DNA from: Streptomyces brevispora
GTDB lineage: Bacteria > Actinomycetota > Actinomycetes > Streptomycetales > Streptomycetaceae
DNA: 64,000 nt
Direction of reading: 5' to 3'
Assembly: GCF_007829885.1 (NCBI RefSeq)
Contig: NZ_VIWW01000003.1
Coordinates: 124,001 to 188,000 of the forward strand
Shown here: positions 52,125 through 63,919 of the stretch, one piece after another
Numbering within the stretch: position 1 is the first letter of the stretch
Layout: each line of letters opens with the position of its first letter
Translations under genes and position numbers: made by a program
The notes under the pieces: model-generated
Databases searched by the model: none
Told to the model about the DNA's origin: nothing
What the model saw: the letters and a program-made list of their open reading frames with translations, nothing else

Positions 52125-52357
52125 CGGGCACGCCCGGGGGAGGGCTCGCACCGCCGATCAGGTTCGAGCGGGAGGAGGCTCCGGGCTGGGGGACTCCCTC
52201 GGTACGGCACAGCGGATGCGCGACCCCGGCGGCCGCGTTGGTCGACGGCGCCTTCGGACTGGGTCGGCCCCTTGCCGAACACGCGGCGAACTCTCGTACG
52301 CGCAGCCAGTAGGAGATGCGGGATGGGGTTGGGGGTCGAACTGCCGGGCGGCGGGGC

Positions 52358-53128
52358 TCAGTCGGGGAGCGAGAGCCCCACGGTCACGCGCATCGCGGAC
52401 GCCAGCAGTCCGGCACGGACCCGGCTGGTCCGGTACATCCGGTCCGACCGGAAGGAGATGCCGAGCGAACCGACCCGGTCTCCGCTGTACACGGGCACGG
52501 CGACGCATGTCGTACCGCGTGCGTACTCCTCCCGGTCCATGACGACCGGGGCTGTCGGTGACGAGTCGAGCTGCCGCAGCAGCTCCTCCCTGCACGTGAT
52601 CGTGTGGGGTGTGAGATCGGTGAGGGAGTGCCGGGAGAGGTACTCGGCGCGCGCCTTCTCGTCCAGTTCGCGCAGCACGCTCTTTCCCAGCGCGGTGGCA
52701 TGCCCGGCGTCGTGGAAACCCACCCAGAGGTCGACGCGTGGGATCCGAGCGCTGTCGACGATTTCCATGATCCGGATTTCGCCCTCCTCGTACAGCGTCA
52801 GATAGACCGCGGCCGAGAGCTCGTCCCGCAGGGACGTCAGGGCGGGGCGGACACGGTCCAGCCGCTTGTGCCCGTTGTGTTCGGAGCCCAGGGGGGAGTG
52901 CCTGCCGGAGAGGGTGAACGCGCCGTCGTCCGGCTCGGTCAGGTAGCCGTCCTGAGCGAGCGCCTTGAGCAGCCGCTGGACGCCGGCCAGGGGCAGTCCC
53001 GTCTCCCGGGCCAGCTGCTGCACCGGCACTTCTGCCGCGTGCGCCCCTGCCGCCTCCATCACTCGAAGGGCACGCTCGACGTACGCGGTGAGCTCGGGGC
53101 CGGCCTCGTCACCCATGCCCATAAGCAT
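52358..53128 (-). CDS. IclR-family transcriptional regulator
   Basis: 256 aa. N-terminal winged helix (VERALRVMEAAGAHAAEVPVQQLARETGLPLAGVQRLLKALAQDGYL) and IclR effector domain (AAVYLTLYEEGEIRIMEIVDS, LWVGFHDAGHATALGKSVLREL, CVAVPVYSGDRVGSLGISF). The start is ambiguous among ATG 53128, 53122 and 53116; no ribosome site decides. The neighbour genes give no clear target, and the 322-bp gap upstream holds a tandem repeat. Confidence 0.9.
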   Translation of the reverse strand: MLMGMGDEAGPELTAYVERALRVMEAAGAHAAEVPVQQLARETGLPLAGVQRLLKALAQDGYLTEPDDGAFTLSGRHSPLGSEHNGHKRLDRVRPALTSLRDELSAAVYLTLYEEGEIRIMEIVDSARIPRVDLWVGFHDAGHATALGKSVLRELDEKARAEYLSRHSLTDLTPHTITCREELLRQLDSSPTAPVVMDREEYARGTTCVAVPVYSGDRVGSLGISFRSDRMYRTSRVRAGLLASAMRVTVGLSLPD

Positions 53129-53450
53129 GGACCCGGTGCCGGAAGGCGGCAATACGGCCTGTGCACGGCCCTGACCTGGGGCATACGAAGCGGCGGGGGA
53201 ACGGTCGCGCGGTCCGGGGACGACGGACCGGGCCGATCAGGATCGGAGAAGCGCAGTCACCGGGCCGCAGCTAGCGTGATCGCCAGACACCGAACGTCAG
53301 GCACCGAGTGCCTGATACCGAGCGCCTGATACCGGGCGTCGGAATCCAGTGCCGAGCGCCGACCGAGACCGCTGAATCCGCGCCTCGCCGGTCGCCCCGG
53401 CGCGACCGTCCACACCGGGTCGATGCGACCCACGAACCACAGGAGCGACC
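53129..53450. other. 322-bp gap with a 14-bp tandem repeat
   Basis: No gene is visible; the main structure is the 4-unit repeat at 53289-53344. The ribosome site of the VOC gene (AGGAG) closes the segment. Confidence 0.5.
53289..53344. repeat. Four 14-bp tandem repeats
   Basis: Exact 14-bp period: ACCGAACGTCAGGC, ACCGAGTGCCTGAT, ACCGAGCGCCTGAT, ACCGGGCGTCGGAA. The middle two differ at one base. Could be a minisatellite or a set of protein-binding sites in the IclR-VOC gap. Confidence 0.6.
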
Positions 53451-53807
53451 ATGACCGGCTCTCCCACCCAGGGGATCAAGACCGTGCTGCATCCCGTGTC
53501 CGACCTGGCGGCCGCCAAGGCGGTGTACACGGCTCTGCTCGGTGTACCGCCGCAGTCCGACGAGTCCTACTACGTCGGCTACGAGGCCGGTGGCCAGCAC
53601 ATCGGGCTGGTGCCGACCGGCGGACCGCAGGACATGGCCTCGCCCGTGGCCTACTGGCACGTGCCGGACATCGCGGCGAAGCTGGCCGAGGTGGCAGCCG
53701 CGGGTGCCACCGTGAAGGAGCCCGCGCGCGACGTCGGCGGCGGCCGGCTGGTGGCCACCTTCACCGACCCCGACGGCAACGTCCTCGGGCTGCTTCAGGA
53801 CCGATGA
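53451..53807 (+). CDS. VOC-family protein (glyoxalase/bleomycin-resistance fold)
   Basis: 118 aa, two babab repeats. TVLHPVSDLAAAKAVYTALLG is the standard VOC start, and VATFTDPDGNVLGLL the end. A metal-binding His is in LHPVSD. Small cytoplasmic protein that may bind a ligand or act on it. AGGAG precedes ATG. Directly upstream of the UvrA-like gene on the same strand, 255 bp apart. Confidence 0.9.
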   Translation: MTGSPTQGIKTVLHPVSDLAAAKAVYTALLGVPPQSDESYYVGYEAGGQHIGLVPTGGPQDMASPVAYWHVPDIAAKLAEVAAAGATVKEPARDVGGGRLVATFTDPDGNVLGLLQDR

Positions 53808-54062
53808 GCGCCGAACAGCCCGTACTGTGTCCGTGACCGCGGGCGAATGCGCGACACGGGGCCGCCGGCCGGTCCGACGGGCGTCGCGCCGCCCCGGCCG
53901 GCTCCGCCGATCGGACGGGCAGCGAGCCCGGACCGTCGGCGCGGCCGCGCCGACGAAGGGGAAACACGTGTAGGACCCTTGGCTGGTCAGACCGAACCGG
54001 ACGACGTCGACGGGGACCGCGAACGCGGCCCCGGCCGACAGACAGATGGAGAAACGATAAGC

Positions 54063-56440
<2,378 letters not shown>

Positions 56441-56447
<7 letters not shown>

Positions 56448-56481
56448 GGGGCCGCGCCGGCCGCCTGAGGGGGCCGCGCCG
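56441..56481. repeat. Tandem 19/20-bp duplication at the UvrA-like gene end
   Basis: CGCCTGAGGGGCCGCGCCG is repeated at 56462 with one extra G. The first copy contains the stop codon; the second follows it. A small replication-slip duplication with no effect on the product. Confidence 0.6.
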
Positions 56482-56597
56482 CATTCCACCCTCGGGCGTC
56501 CGCGACAAGGCGTACGTCAGCGTGTCCGCGGAAGTTGTGGTCAAGGTCCGGCCACTGCGGCAGGACACCACGGTTCGGTGACCGCCTTGTCGTCACT

Positions 56598-57055
56598 TCA
56601 TGTGGGGGGTGGCGGCGGCGGGAGGCCATAGGTGTTCCGGAACAGCCGGGTGAAGCGGGCCGTGTTCGAGAGCCCCACCGTGCCGCGACCGTACCGGCAG
56701 GGCGGTCCCGGAAGGCCCGATCGGCCGGTTCCATGCGGCACCGTTCGCGTCTGTGCGTGCGAATTCGGCCCGCCACGGTGGTGCCCTGACACTCGAACAG
56801 CTTGTGTGGGTACCGCAGCGGGATGTGATGGGCGCAAGCGGCAGCGGCGGGCGACAGTTCCACATCACCGAGGTGGTGCCCGATGAACGCCTGGATACGC
56901 CACGCCAGCGCGTGCTGGTGTGTCTCCGCAGGCACGAGGACAGCCTTCCCCAGCAGGTCGGCGAGTCCGACAGCAACCAGCTCCGCCAGTGCACGGGCCA
57001 ACCGTGCCGCAGTTCTCTCCTCGCAGGCCACAGCGCATCGCGCGAGCTGAGCCAT
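56598..57055 (-). pseudogene. AraC-family regulator, C-terminal remnant with 1-nt deletion
   Basis: The frame reading leftward carries RIQAFIGHHLGDVELSPAAAACAHHIPLRYPHKLFECQGTTVAGRIRTHRRERCR, the first half of an AraC HTH domain. It then breaks at ARWG and continues in another frame as LSNTARFTRLFRNTYGLPP to TGA at 56600. Inserting one A (plus strand) at about 56671 restores the usual RWGFSNTARF. The N-terminal ligand-binding half of a normal 300-aa protein is also missing. Broken at both ends. Confidence 0.75.
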
Positions 57056-57312
57056 TGCGATGACTACATGGCCACGGCCTGCCGTTCTGGACCTTCACAA
57101 AAGCCGACTGGACCGATGCGGCGGAAAGTTCCGGGCCGACGCTCTCGTCGGCGCTGTCGGCACCGTTGCCCCGGTCGGCGACAAGGGCGCCTCCTGTCTT
57201 GAGACCCACGGCGACGACATGATGGCCGGGGCAGTAAGCCGCATCCGTGTTCAGACTCGTCAGCCCCCGGCAGGGGGAGACGTGCCCCCTCCGAACAGAA
57301 AGCCCGTATGCC

Positions 57313-58263
57313 ATGCACACTCGAACCCTCGTTTCCCGTCGTGCCACACTGGCCGGGCTTGCCGCCCTGCCCCTCGCCGGATGCACGACCGGCTCGGATG
57401 CTGCCTCGCCGCCCCCATCCGACGCAATCCCCGCCCGGACCCCGGCCGCCTCCCACTCCTCCGCATCGCACCCGGCCGATCCTCGTACCGAGCGGGCGTT
57501 TCGCGAGCTGGAGCGGAAGTTCGATGCCCGGCTGGGGGTCTACACGCTCGACACGGGCAGCGGCCGGACCGTCACCCACCGGCCCGACGAGCGTTTCGCC
57601 TACGCCTCCACCTGCAAGGCACTGCTCGTCGGCGCCGTACTGGACAAGAACTCCGTGCGGCAGATGGACCGGCTCGTGCGCTATGGCCGCGAGGATCTCG
57701 TCGAGGCCTCGCCGGTCACCGAGCGGCACGTCGCCACCGGGCTGACTCTGCGTGAACTGTGCGATGCCGCCGTCCGCTACAGCGACAACACCGCGGCCAA
57801 CCTCCTCTTCCACGAACTCGGTTCCCCCGGGGCGCTGCAGGACGCCCTCCGTGTCCTCGGTGACAACGTCACCCGCTGCGACCGCTACGAAACCGCGCTC
57901 AGCGATGCCACCCCAGGCGACCTCCGCGACACCAGCACACCCCGCGCGCTGGCCACCGGCCTGTGCGCGTATGTCCTCGGCAGCACGCTCCCCGCGGACA
58001 AGCGGGCCGTACTGGCCGACTGGCTCAGGCGCAACACCACCGGGGACACCACCATCCGTGCGGGCACTCCCGACGGCTGGCAGGTCGGCGACAAGACCGG
58101 CACGGGCGGCTACGGCACGCGGAACGACATCGCCGTCATCTGGCCTCCCGGCGCCGCCCCGATCACCCTCGCCGTCCTCTCCCGCCGCCGCACCAAGGAC
58201 GCCGAACGAGACGACGCACTCATTGCCCAAGCCGCGAAAGTCGCACTCGGCGCAATCGCGTAA
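57313..58263 (+). CDS. bla: Class A beta-lactamase lipoprotein
   Basis: 316 aa. Twin-Arg signal SRRATLAGLAALPLAGC (Cys24 lipidation, possible Tat export), then a full class A fold: Ser99 in STCK, SDN at 157-159, Glu193 in RYETALS and KTG at 261-263. These correspond to Ser70/Lys73, 130, Glu166 and 234. Asn170 is Ser here, a small oddity. Should hydrolyse penicillins or other beta-lactams at the cell surface. It is divergent from the AraC remnant, which may once have controlled it. Confidence 0.93.
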   Translation: MHTRTLVSRRATLAGLAALPLAGCTTGSDAASPPPSDAIPARTPAASHSSASHPADPRTERAFRELERKFDARLGVYTLDTGSGRTVTHRPDERFAYASTCKALLVGAVLDKNSVRQMDRLVRYGREDLVEASPVTERHVATGLTLRELCDAAVRYSDNTAANLLFHELGSPGALQDALRVLGDNVTRCDRYETALSDATPGDLRDTSTPRALATGLCAYVLGSTLPADKRAVLADWLRRNTTGDTTIRAGTPDGWQVGDKTGTGGYGTRNDIAVIWPPGAAPITLAVLSRRRTKDAERDDALIAQAAKVALGAIA

Positions 58264-58549
58264 GCGAGCCCAAGGATCAGTGATCCCCCGGAGGCCGGCA
58301 GGCTCCGCGGTGGGACAGCCGCGGTGCGGGGTGAGTGCGGCGAGGCTCTCGAACGGTTCCCGGCTGCCACCGGAAGCAGGGGGTGCACGTGTCCGGGGGA
58401 GGTCGCCCGCCATTCGCCGGGCATCGCCCGCGTCTTCATGACGAAGTGACGTGACGCACCGGACGACGGCGGAGGTTGACCAACAGGGCGGACACCATCT
58501 GACACGGCACTAAGATCAGCATCTTCGCCGACTGCTGGAGCAAGCCGCT

Positions 58550-59425
58550 ATGTCATTGCCGCGCCTCGGAGTTGTCATCGTCACGATGGGCACCCGCCCG
58601 AGGGAACTGGACGCCCTGCTCGCCTCGGTGGAGAAGCAGGACGTACCTGCTCAGAGAGTGGTCCTGGTCGGCAACGCGACGCCCCTCACCGACATCGCGG
58701 CGGACGTGACCAAGATCCCGCTGGAGGAGAATCTCGGCTGCCCCGGCGGCCGCAACGTCGGACTGAAGATGCTGAGCGAGTCGGGTGACGTCGACGTCGT
58801 CGTCGAACTGGACGACGACGGCCTGCTCATCGCTGATGACGTGTTCCGCGAGGTCCGGCAGCAGTTCGCGAACGACCCCGGGCTGGGCATCGTCGGGTTC
58901 CGGGTCGCCGACGAGAACGGGGTCACGGAGCGCCGCTGGGTGCCCCGGCTGCGCGCGGACGATCCGATGCGGCGTGGTCCGGTCACCGCCTTCCTCGGGG
59001 GCGGACACGCCTTCTCGATGCCCATGCTCAACGAGATCGGCCTGTGGCCGGCGGAGTTCTTCTTCGGGCACGAGGAGTCCGACCTGGCCTGGCGCGCGCT
59101 CGACGCGGGTTGGAAGATCCTCTACGAACCCGAACTCGTTCTCCAGCATCCGAGGACGTCTCCGGCCCGGCACGCGGCCCATTACCGGTTCACCGCCCGC
59201 AACCGTGTGTGGCTGGCCCGTCGGCGTCTCCCGATCCCGCTCATCCCGGTCTACCTCGGTGTGTGGATCTTCCTAGCCATGGCGCGTATGCGGTCGTCCG
59301 CCGGTCTGAAGGCCTGGTGGGGTGGGTTCACCGAGGGGCTGCGGACGCCGTGCGGCCCGCGCGCACCGATGAAGTGGCGCACCGTGTGGCGTATGACCCG
59401 GCTGGGGCGCCCTCCGATCCTCTGA
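58550..59425 (+). CDS. Family 2 glycosyltransferase
   Basis: 291 aa. GT-A start RLGVVIVTMGTRPRELDALLASVEKQDVP, DxD-like VVVELDDDGLL, and FFGHEESDLAWRALDAGWKILYEPELVLQHPRT containing the ED-type acceptor site. A C-terminal hydrophobic span IPVYLGVWIFLAMA suggests membrane association. Transfers a sugar to an unknown acceptor, perhaps a glycan or lipid carrier. Single gene; no other polysaccharide gene nearby. Confidence 0.9.
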   Translation: MSLPRLGVVIVTMGTRPRELDALLASVEKQDVPAQRVVLVGNATPLTDIAADVTKIPLEENLGCPGGRNVGLKMLSESGDVDVVVELDDDGLLIADDVFREVRQQFANDPGLGIVGFRVADENGVTERRWVPRLRADDPMRRGPVTAFLGGGHAFSMPMLNEIGLWPAEFFFGHEESDLAWRALDAGWKILYEPELVLQHPRTSPARHAAHYRFTARNRVWLARRRLPIPLIPVYLGVWIFLAMARMRSSAGLKAWWGGFTEGLRTPCGPRAPMKWRTVWRMTRLGRPPIL

Positions 59426-59762
59426 CGGTCGGCCGCACCGGCAGCGGACCGAGGCGAGTGTCCTGCCCGCACGTGAAGCGCTGCGCCCCGTGAGGGAAAC
59501 GGGCAGCGGGCTCGGGCACCGACGGGAGACTGCCGACCGCCTCGGGCGCCGTTCGGGCGCGAGCCCGGCCTCATTCGGGCAGCGCTCCGGGCGGGGGAAA
59601 CCGCTTTGTGCGGTGTGACCAGCCGATACGACCTTGGTGAAACGGGCACGAACGGGCACAGGCGAAGCTGTGAAGAGCCTGGTCGCAGTGGGTGCGTTGC
59701 TTGTACAAACGACTCATGAGCCCGAACGGGGCCTGAGTCGCAGCAACGCAGGGAAGTGTGCG
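59426..59762. other. 337-bp gap holding the deoR promoter region
   Basis: No gene. Contains the direct repeat AACGGGCACG/AACGGGCACA at 59641-59660 and the palindrome TTGTACAA at 59701-59708, both within 125 bp of the deoR start. Confidence 0.5.
59641..59708. promoter_or_regulatory. Candidate DeoR operator region
   Basis: Two 10-bp direct repeats AACGGGCAC(G/A) (59641-59660) and TTGTACAA (59701-59708), the only notable structures before deoR. DeoR repressors often use direct repeats, so autoregulation is plausible. Confidence 0.4.
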
Positions 59763-60524
59763 GTGGACACCGACGAGCGCCGACGAAAGATCCTCAAGAT
59801 TGCCCGACGCGACGGGGCGGTGGAAGTCACCGCACTGGCCGGGACGCTTCAGGTGGCCAAGGAGACGGTCCGGCGCGATCTGCACATCCTGGAGGAGCAC
59901 GGCCTCGTACGCCGCACCCACGGCGGCGCCTATCCGGTGGAGAGCGCCGGCTTCGAGACGACGCTGGCCGCACGCACCAGCCGGCTCGTACCCCAGAAGT
60001 CCAGGATCGCGGCGGCCGCGGCCGACCTCCTCGGTGACGCGGAGACGGTATTCGTCGACGAGGGCTACACGCCCATGCTCGTCGCCGAGGTACTGCCCAG
60101 GGACCGGCCCCTGACCGTGGTCACCGCGTCCCTCGCCGTGGCAACCGTTCTGGCCGACGTGGAGAAGACCACCGTGCTGCTTCTCGGCGGCAGACTGCGC
60201 GGCTCCACGATGGCCACGGTCGACCACTGGACGACCCGGATGCTCGCTGGATTCGTCATCGACCTGGCGTACGTCGGGGCGAACGGGATATCCCGTGAAT
60301 TCGGCCTGACCACACCCGACCCGGCCGTGAGCGAGGTGAAGGCCCAGGCCATGCGCAGCTCCCGCCGCCGGATCTTCGCCGGAATCCACACCAAGTTCGG
60401 CGCCGTGAGCTTCTGCCGCTTCGCCGAGGTCAGCGACTTCGAATCCATCGTCACCGATACGGGTCTGCCCTCGGCCGAGGCACAGCGCTACTCGCGTCTC
60501 GGCCCGCAGGTCATCCGCGCCTGA
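59763..60524 (+). CDS. DeoR-family transcriptional regulator
   Basis: 253 aa. N-terminal winged helix with the DeoR signature (RRRKILKIARRDGAVEVTALAGTLQVAKETVRRDLHILEEHGLVRRTHGGA) and a sugar-phosphate-binding domain (FVDEGYTPMLVAEVL...VTASLAVATVLADVEKTTVLLLGGRLR). Presumably represses the sugar/polyol ABC operon downstream until a phosphorylated sugar binds. GTG 59763 has AGGGAA upstream. Confidence 0.92.
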   Translation: MDTDERRRKILKIARRDGAVEVTALAGTLQVAKETVRRDLHILEEHGLVRRTHGGAYPVESAGFETTLAARTSRLVPQKSRIAAAAADLLGDAETVFVDEGYTPMLVAEVLPRDRPLTVVTASLAVATVLADVEKTTVLLLGGRLRGSTMATVDHWTTRMLAGFVIDLAYVGANGISREFGLTTPDPAVSEVKAQAMRSSRRRIFAGIHTKFGAVSFCRFAEVSDFESIVTDTGLPSAEAQRYSRLGPQVIRA

Positions 60525-60655
60525 CACCCCCACAGCCGGCACGCCCCGCAGGCCCCGCCCCCGCAGCCCCACCTCCGCACTCCCGCCCCCTCCCGCAGTC
60601 ACCGTCCCGAGTGCCCGGACTCCCCGCCCGTCGGCCGGGATGACTGACATGCCCC

Positions 60656-60661
60656 TTATAG
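60656..60661 (+). promoter_or_regulatory. Possible -10 of the polyol transporter operon
   Basis: The AT-rich hexamer TTATAG, unusual in this DNA, lies 36 bp before the binding-protein start. A -35 is not obvious, so the promoter call is weak. Confidence 0.3.
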
Positions 60662-60696
60662 GAAATCCCTCAATGACGAGTGATCAGGAGAATTTC

Positions 60697-62061
60697 ATGC
60701 CCCACCTTCAGGAACGTCGAAGCAGACTGAGTGTCCGACTGGGTACGGGCGCCGCCCTCACGGCTCTGCTCGCCGGGTGCAGCGGCGCAGGCGGCGGCGC
60801 CTCGTCCGGCGGCAACGACTCGATCAACGTACTCATGGTGAACAACCCGCAGATGGTCGAGTTGCAGAAGCTCACCGCGGACAACTTCACGAAGGAGACC
60901 GGCATCAAGGTCAACTTCACGGTCCTGCCCGAGAACGACGTACGCGACAAGATCACCCAGGACTTCTCCAACCAGGCAGGTCAGTACGACGTCGCCACCA
61001 TCAGCAACTTCGAGGTGCCGTTCTACGCGAAGAACGGCTGGCTGCACCCGCTCGACGAGTACTCGGCCAAGGACAAGGCGTTCGACCAGGGCGACATCCT
61101 GAAGCCCTTGCAGGAATCCCTCACCGCCGAGGACGGCAAGCTCTACGCCGAGCCGTTCTACGGCGAGTCGTCCTTCCTCATGTACCGCAAGGACGTCTTC
61201 GCCGAGAAGAACCTGAAGATGCCGGCGAAGCCCACCTGGCAGCAGGTCGCCGACCTGGCAGCCAAGGCGGACGGTGCCAAGAGCGGCATGAAGGGAATCT
61301 GTCTGCGAGGTCTGCCCGGCTGGGGCGAGGTCATCGCCCCGCTGACCACCGTCGTCAACACCATGGGCGGTACCTGGTTCGACAAGGACTGGAACGCGAG
61401 GCTCGACTCTCCCGAGTTCAAGAAGGCCGTCCAGTTCTATGTCGACCTGGTGAGGAAGCACGGCGAGCCGGGTGCGCCCCAGGCCGGCTACGCCGAGTGC
61501 CTCAACAGCATGACGCAGGGCAAGACAGCCATGTGGTACGACGCCACCGCCGGCGCCGGATCGCTGGAGGCCGCCGGCTCCCCGGTCAAGGGCAAGGTCG
61601 GGTACGTGGCCGCGCCCGTCGAGAAGACCGACAGCTCCGGCTGGCTCTACACCTGGGCCTGGGGCATGCAGAAGTCGTCCGAGAAGACCGACAGCGCATG
61701 GAAGTTCATCTCCTGGGCCTCCGGCAAGGAGTACGAGAACCTCGTCGGCAAGACGATCGGCTGGCCCAACGTGCCCGCCGGCAAGCGTGCGTCCACGTAC
61801 TCCAACCCGGACTACCTGAAGGACGCCTCCGCGTTCGCGAGCGTCACCCAGCAGGCCATCGCCGGCGCGAACCCCCGTGACCCCGGCACCCAGCCGCGGC
61901 CGACGGTCGGCATCCAGTTCGTCGACATCCCGGAGTTCACCGACCTGGGCACCAAGGTCTCGCAGGAGATCAGCTCCGCCATCGCCGGCCGCCAGTCGGT
62001 GTCCGACGCGCTCAAGGCCTCGCAGGCGCTCGCCGAAAAGGTCGGCAAGGAGCAGAAGTGA
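60697..62061 (+). CDS. Sugar/polyol ABC substrate-binding lipoprotein
   Basis: 454 aa. Lipobox LLAGC (Cys28), then a family 1 extracellular solute-binding fold: VNFTVLPENDVRDKITQDFSNQAGQYDVATISN and WYDATAGAGSLEA and IGWPNVPAGKRAS. The overall pattern is MtlE/SmoE-like (sorbitol or mannitol binding), judged from the neighbouring dehydrogenase as well. GGAG lies 6 nt before ATG 60697. Starts the transport operon behind deoR and overlaps the next gene by 4 bp. Confidence 0.9.
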   Translation: MPHLQERRSRLSVRLGTGAALTALLAGCSGAGGGASSGGNDSINVLMVNNPQMVELQKLTADNFTKETGIKVNFTVLPENDVRDKITQDFSNQAGQYDVATISNFEVPFYAKNGWLHPLDEYSAKDKAFDQGDILKPLQESLTAEDGKLYAEPFYGESSFLMYRKDVFAEKNLKMPAKPTWQQVADLAAKADGAKSGMKGICLRGLPGWGEVIAPLTTVVNTMGGTWFDKDWNARLDSPEFKKAVQFYVDLVRKHGEPGAPQAGYAECLNSMTQGKTAMWYDATAGAGSLEAAGSPVKGKVGYVAAPVEKTDSSGWLYTWAWGMQKSSEKTDSAWKFISWASGKEYENLVGKTIGWPNVPAGKRASTYSNPDYLKDASAFASVTQQAIAGANPRDPGTQPRPTVGIQFVDIPEFTDLGTKVSQEISSAIAGRQSVSDALKASQALAEKVGKEQK

Positions 62062-63047
62062 GTGCCTCGGTCTCCACCCCCGAACGCTCCCCTGCCGGCG
62101 CGTCCGGTGCGTCGAGCGCCCCCGCGCCCCGGAAACCCGGCAGGGTTCCAGGCCGGGCACGCGTCTGGGCCATCCGCGCCCCGCTGCTGCCCGCCCTCGT
62201 GTTCCTGATCGCCGTGACCCAACTGCCTTTCGTGGCAACGGTGGTGATCTCATTCTTCGACTGGAACTCGCTCTCGCCCGACAAGCGCGCCTTCAGCGCG
62301 TTCTCCAACTACGGCGAGGTGTTCAGCGACCCGAGTCTGCGGGACTCGGTGTTCACCACGGTCCTGCTCACCGCGAGCGTGGTGATCGTCAGCGTCGTAC
62401 TCGGACTCCTCCTCGCCCTCCTCCTCGACCGCAAGTTCATCGGCCGGGGCTTCGTCCGCACGCTGCTGATCACGCCCTTCCTGCTGGTGCCCGTCTCGGC
62501 GGCGCTGATGTGGAAGCACGTGCTGTACAACCCCGAGTACGGCCTGCTGAACGGGGCCTGGGCATGGTTCGCCGGACTGTTCGGCGTCGACAACCCCGGA
62601 CAGCCCGACTGGATCTCCGACATGCCGCTGGCCGCGGTCGCGACCGCCCTCGTCTGGCAGTGGACCCCGTTCATGATGCTCATCCTGCTCGCCGGGCTGC
62701 AGAGCCGGTCCGCCGAGCAGATGGAGGCCGCCCGGCTGGACGGCGCGAACGCCTGGCAGATGTTCTGCTACCTGACGCTGCCGCATCTGCGCCGCTACCT
62801 GGAACTGGGTGTGCTCCTCGGCTCGATCTACATCGTGCAGAACTTCGACGCGGTGTTCACTATCACCGCCGGCGGACTCGGCACGGCCAACCTTCCATAC
62901 ACGATCTACCAGACCTTCTACCAAGCCCATGAATACGGACTGGCGTCCGCCGCAGGCGTGGTCGTGGTGATCGGCACCATCGTCGTCGCCACCTTCGCCC
63001 TGCGTGTGGTCTCGTCCCTCTTCAGCGAGGAGGCGGGCCGCGCATGA
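62058..63047 (+). CDS. Sugar ABC permease, MalF/MtlF type
   Basis: 329 aa. Cytoplasmic Pro/Ala-rich N-terminus and about six membrane spans. EAA loop AEQMEAARLDGANAWQMFCYLTLPHL, which contacts the ATPase. GTGA overlap with the binding protein stop. Confidence 0.93.
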   Translation: MSASVSTPERSPAGASGASSAPAPRKPGRVPGRARVWAIRAPLLPALVFLIAVTQLPFVATVVISFFDWNSLSPDKRAFSAFSNYGEVFSDPSLRDSVFTTVLLTASVVIVSVVLGLLLALLLDRKFIGRGFVRTLLITPFLLVPVSAALMWKHVLYNPEYGLLNGAWAWFAGLFGVDNPGQPDWISDMPLAAVATALVWQWTPFMMLILLAGLQSRSAEQMEAARLDGANAWQMFCYLTLPHLRRYLELGVLLGSIYIVQNFDAVFTITAGGLGTANLPYTIYQTFYQAHEYGLASAAGVVVVIGTIVVATFALRVVSSLFSEEAGRA

Positions 63048-63919
63048 GTACCCTGACCGCTCCGAACACCCGTGGCCACGCCGGGGCGGCACGCACGGGC
63101 AGGCGCCGCTCCACCGTCCTCGGCCTGCTCGCCTGGGCCGTCGGCATCGTCTTCTGCGCGCCCGCACTCTGGATGCTGCTCACCTCCTTCCACTCGGAGG
63201 CCGACGCGGCGACCAACCCGCCGTCGCCCGGTGCGCCCCTCACCCTCGACGGCTACCGGGTGTTCTTCGGCGCCGACGGCGGGGCGAGCCCCTGGCCCCC
63301 GCTGATCAACTCCCTGACGGCGTCCGTCTTCTCCACGCTCATCGTGCTCGTACTGGCGCTGCCCGCCGCGTACGCGCTCTCCATCAAGCGAGTGGAGAAG
63401 TGGACGGACGTGATGTTCTTCTTCCTGTCCACGAAGATGCTGCCGGTCGTCGCCGGGCTGCTGCCCGTGTACCTGTTCGCCAAGAACACCGGGATGCTCG
63501 ACAACATCTGGTTCCTCGTCATCCTCTACACGTCGATGAACCTGCCGATCGCGGTATGGATGATGCAGTCGTTCCTGGCGGACGTGCCGGTCTCCATCAT
63601 CGAGGCCGCACAGGTCGACGGCGCCCGGCTGCCAACGGTGCTGGCCAGGGTGGTGGCGCCGGTGGCCGCCCCCGGCATCGCGGCCACCTCGCTGATCTGC
63701 TTCATCTTCAGCTGGAACGAGCTGCTCTTCGCCCGGGTGCTGACCGGGGTGGCGGCCCAGACCGCACCGGTCTTCCTGACGAGCTTCGTCACCAGCCAGG
63801 GACTCTTCCTCGCCCAGCTGTGTGCCGCGTCCGTCGTCGTGTCCCTGCCGGTGCTTGCCGCCGGCTTCGCCGCTCAGGACAAACTCGTCCAGGGCCTTTC
63901 TCTTGGAGCTGTCAAATGA
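63044..63919 (+). CDS. Sugar ABC permease, MalG/MtlG type
   Basis: 291 aa. About six membrane spans, EAA loop VSIIEAAQVDGARLPTVLARVVAPVAAPGIA. ATGA overlap with the previous gene. No ATPase gene follows, so the system probably uses a shared ATPase such as MsiK, which is established for many Streptomyces sugar importers. Confidence 0.93.
   Translation: MSTLTAPNTRGHAGAARTGRRRSTVLGLLAWAVGIVFCAPALWMLLTSFHSEADAATNPPSPGAPLTLDGYRVFFGADGGASPWPPLINSLTASVFSTLIVLVLALPAAYALSIKRVEKWTDVMFFFLSTKMLPVVAGLLPVYLFAKNTGMLDNIWFLVILYTSMNLPIAVWMMQSFLADVPVSIIEAAQVDGARLPTVLARVVAPVAAPGIAATSLICFIFSWNELLFARVLTGVAAQTAPVFLTSFVTSQGLFLAQLCAASVVVSLPVLAAGFAAQDKLVQGLSLGAVK

Noticed and set aside
58264..58549. The gap after the beta-lactamase considered for a second small gene.
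   Set aside because: Frames here overlap the complement of bla and show no ribosome site or recognisable protein.
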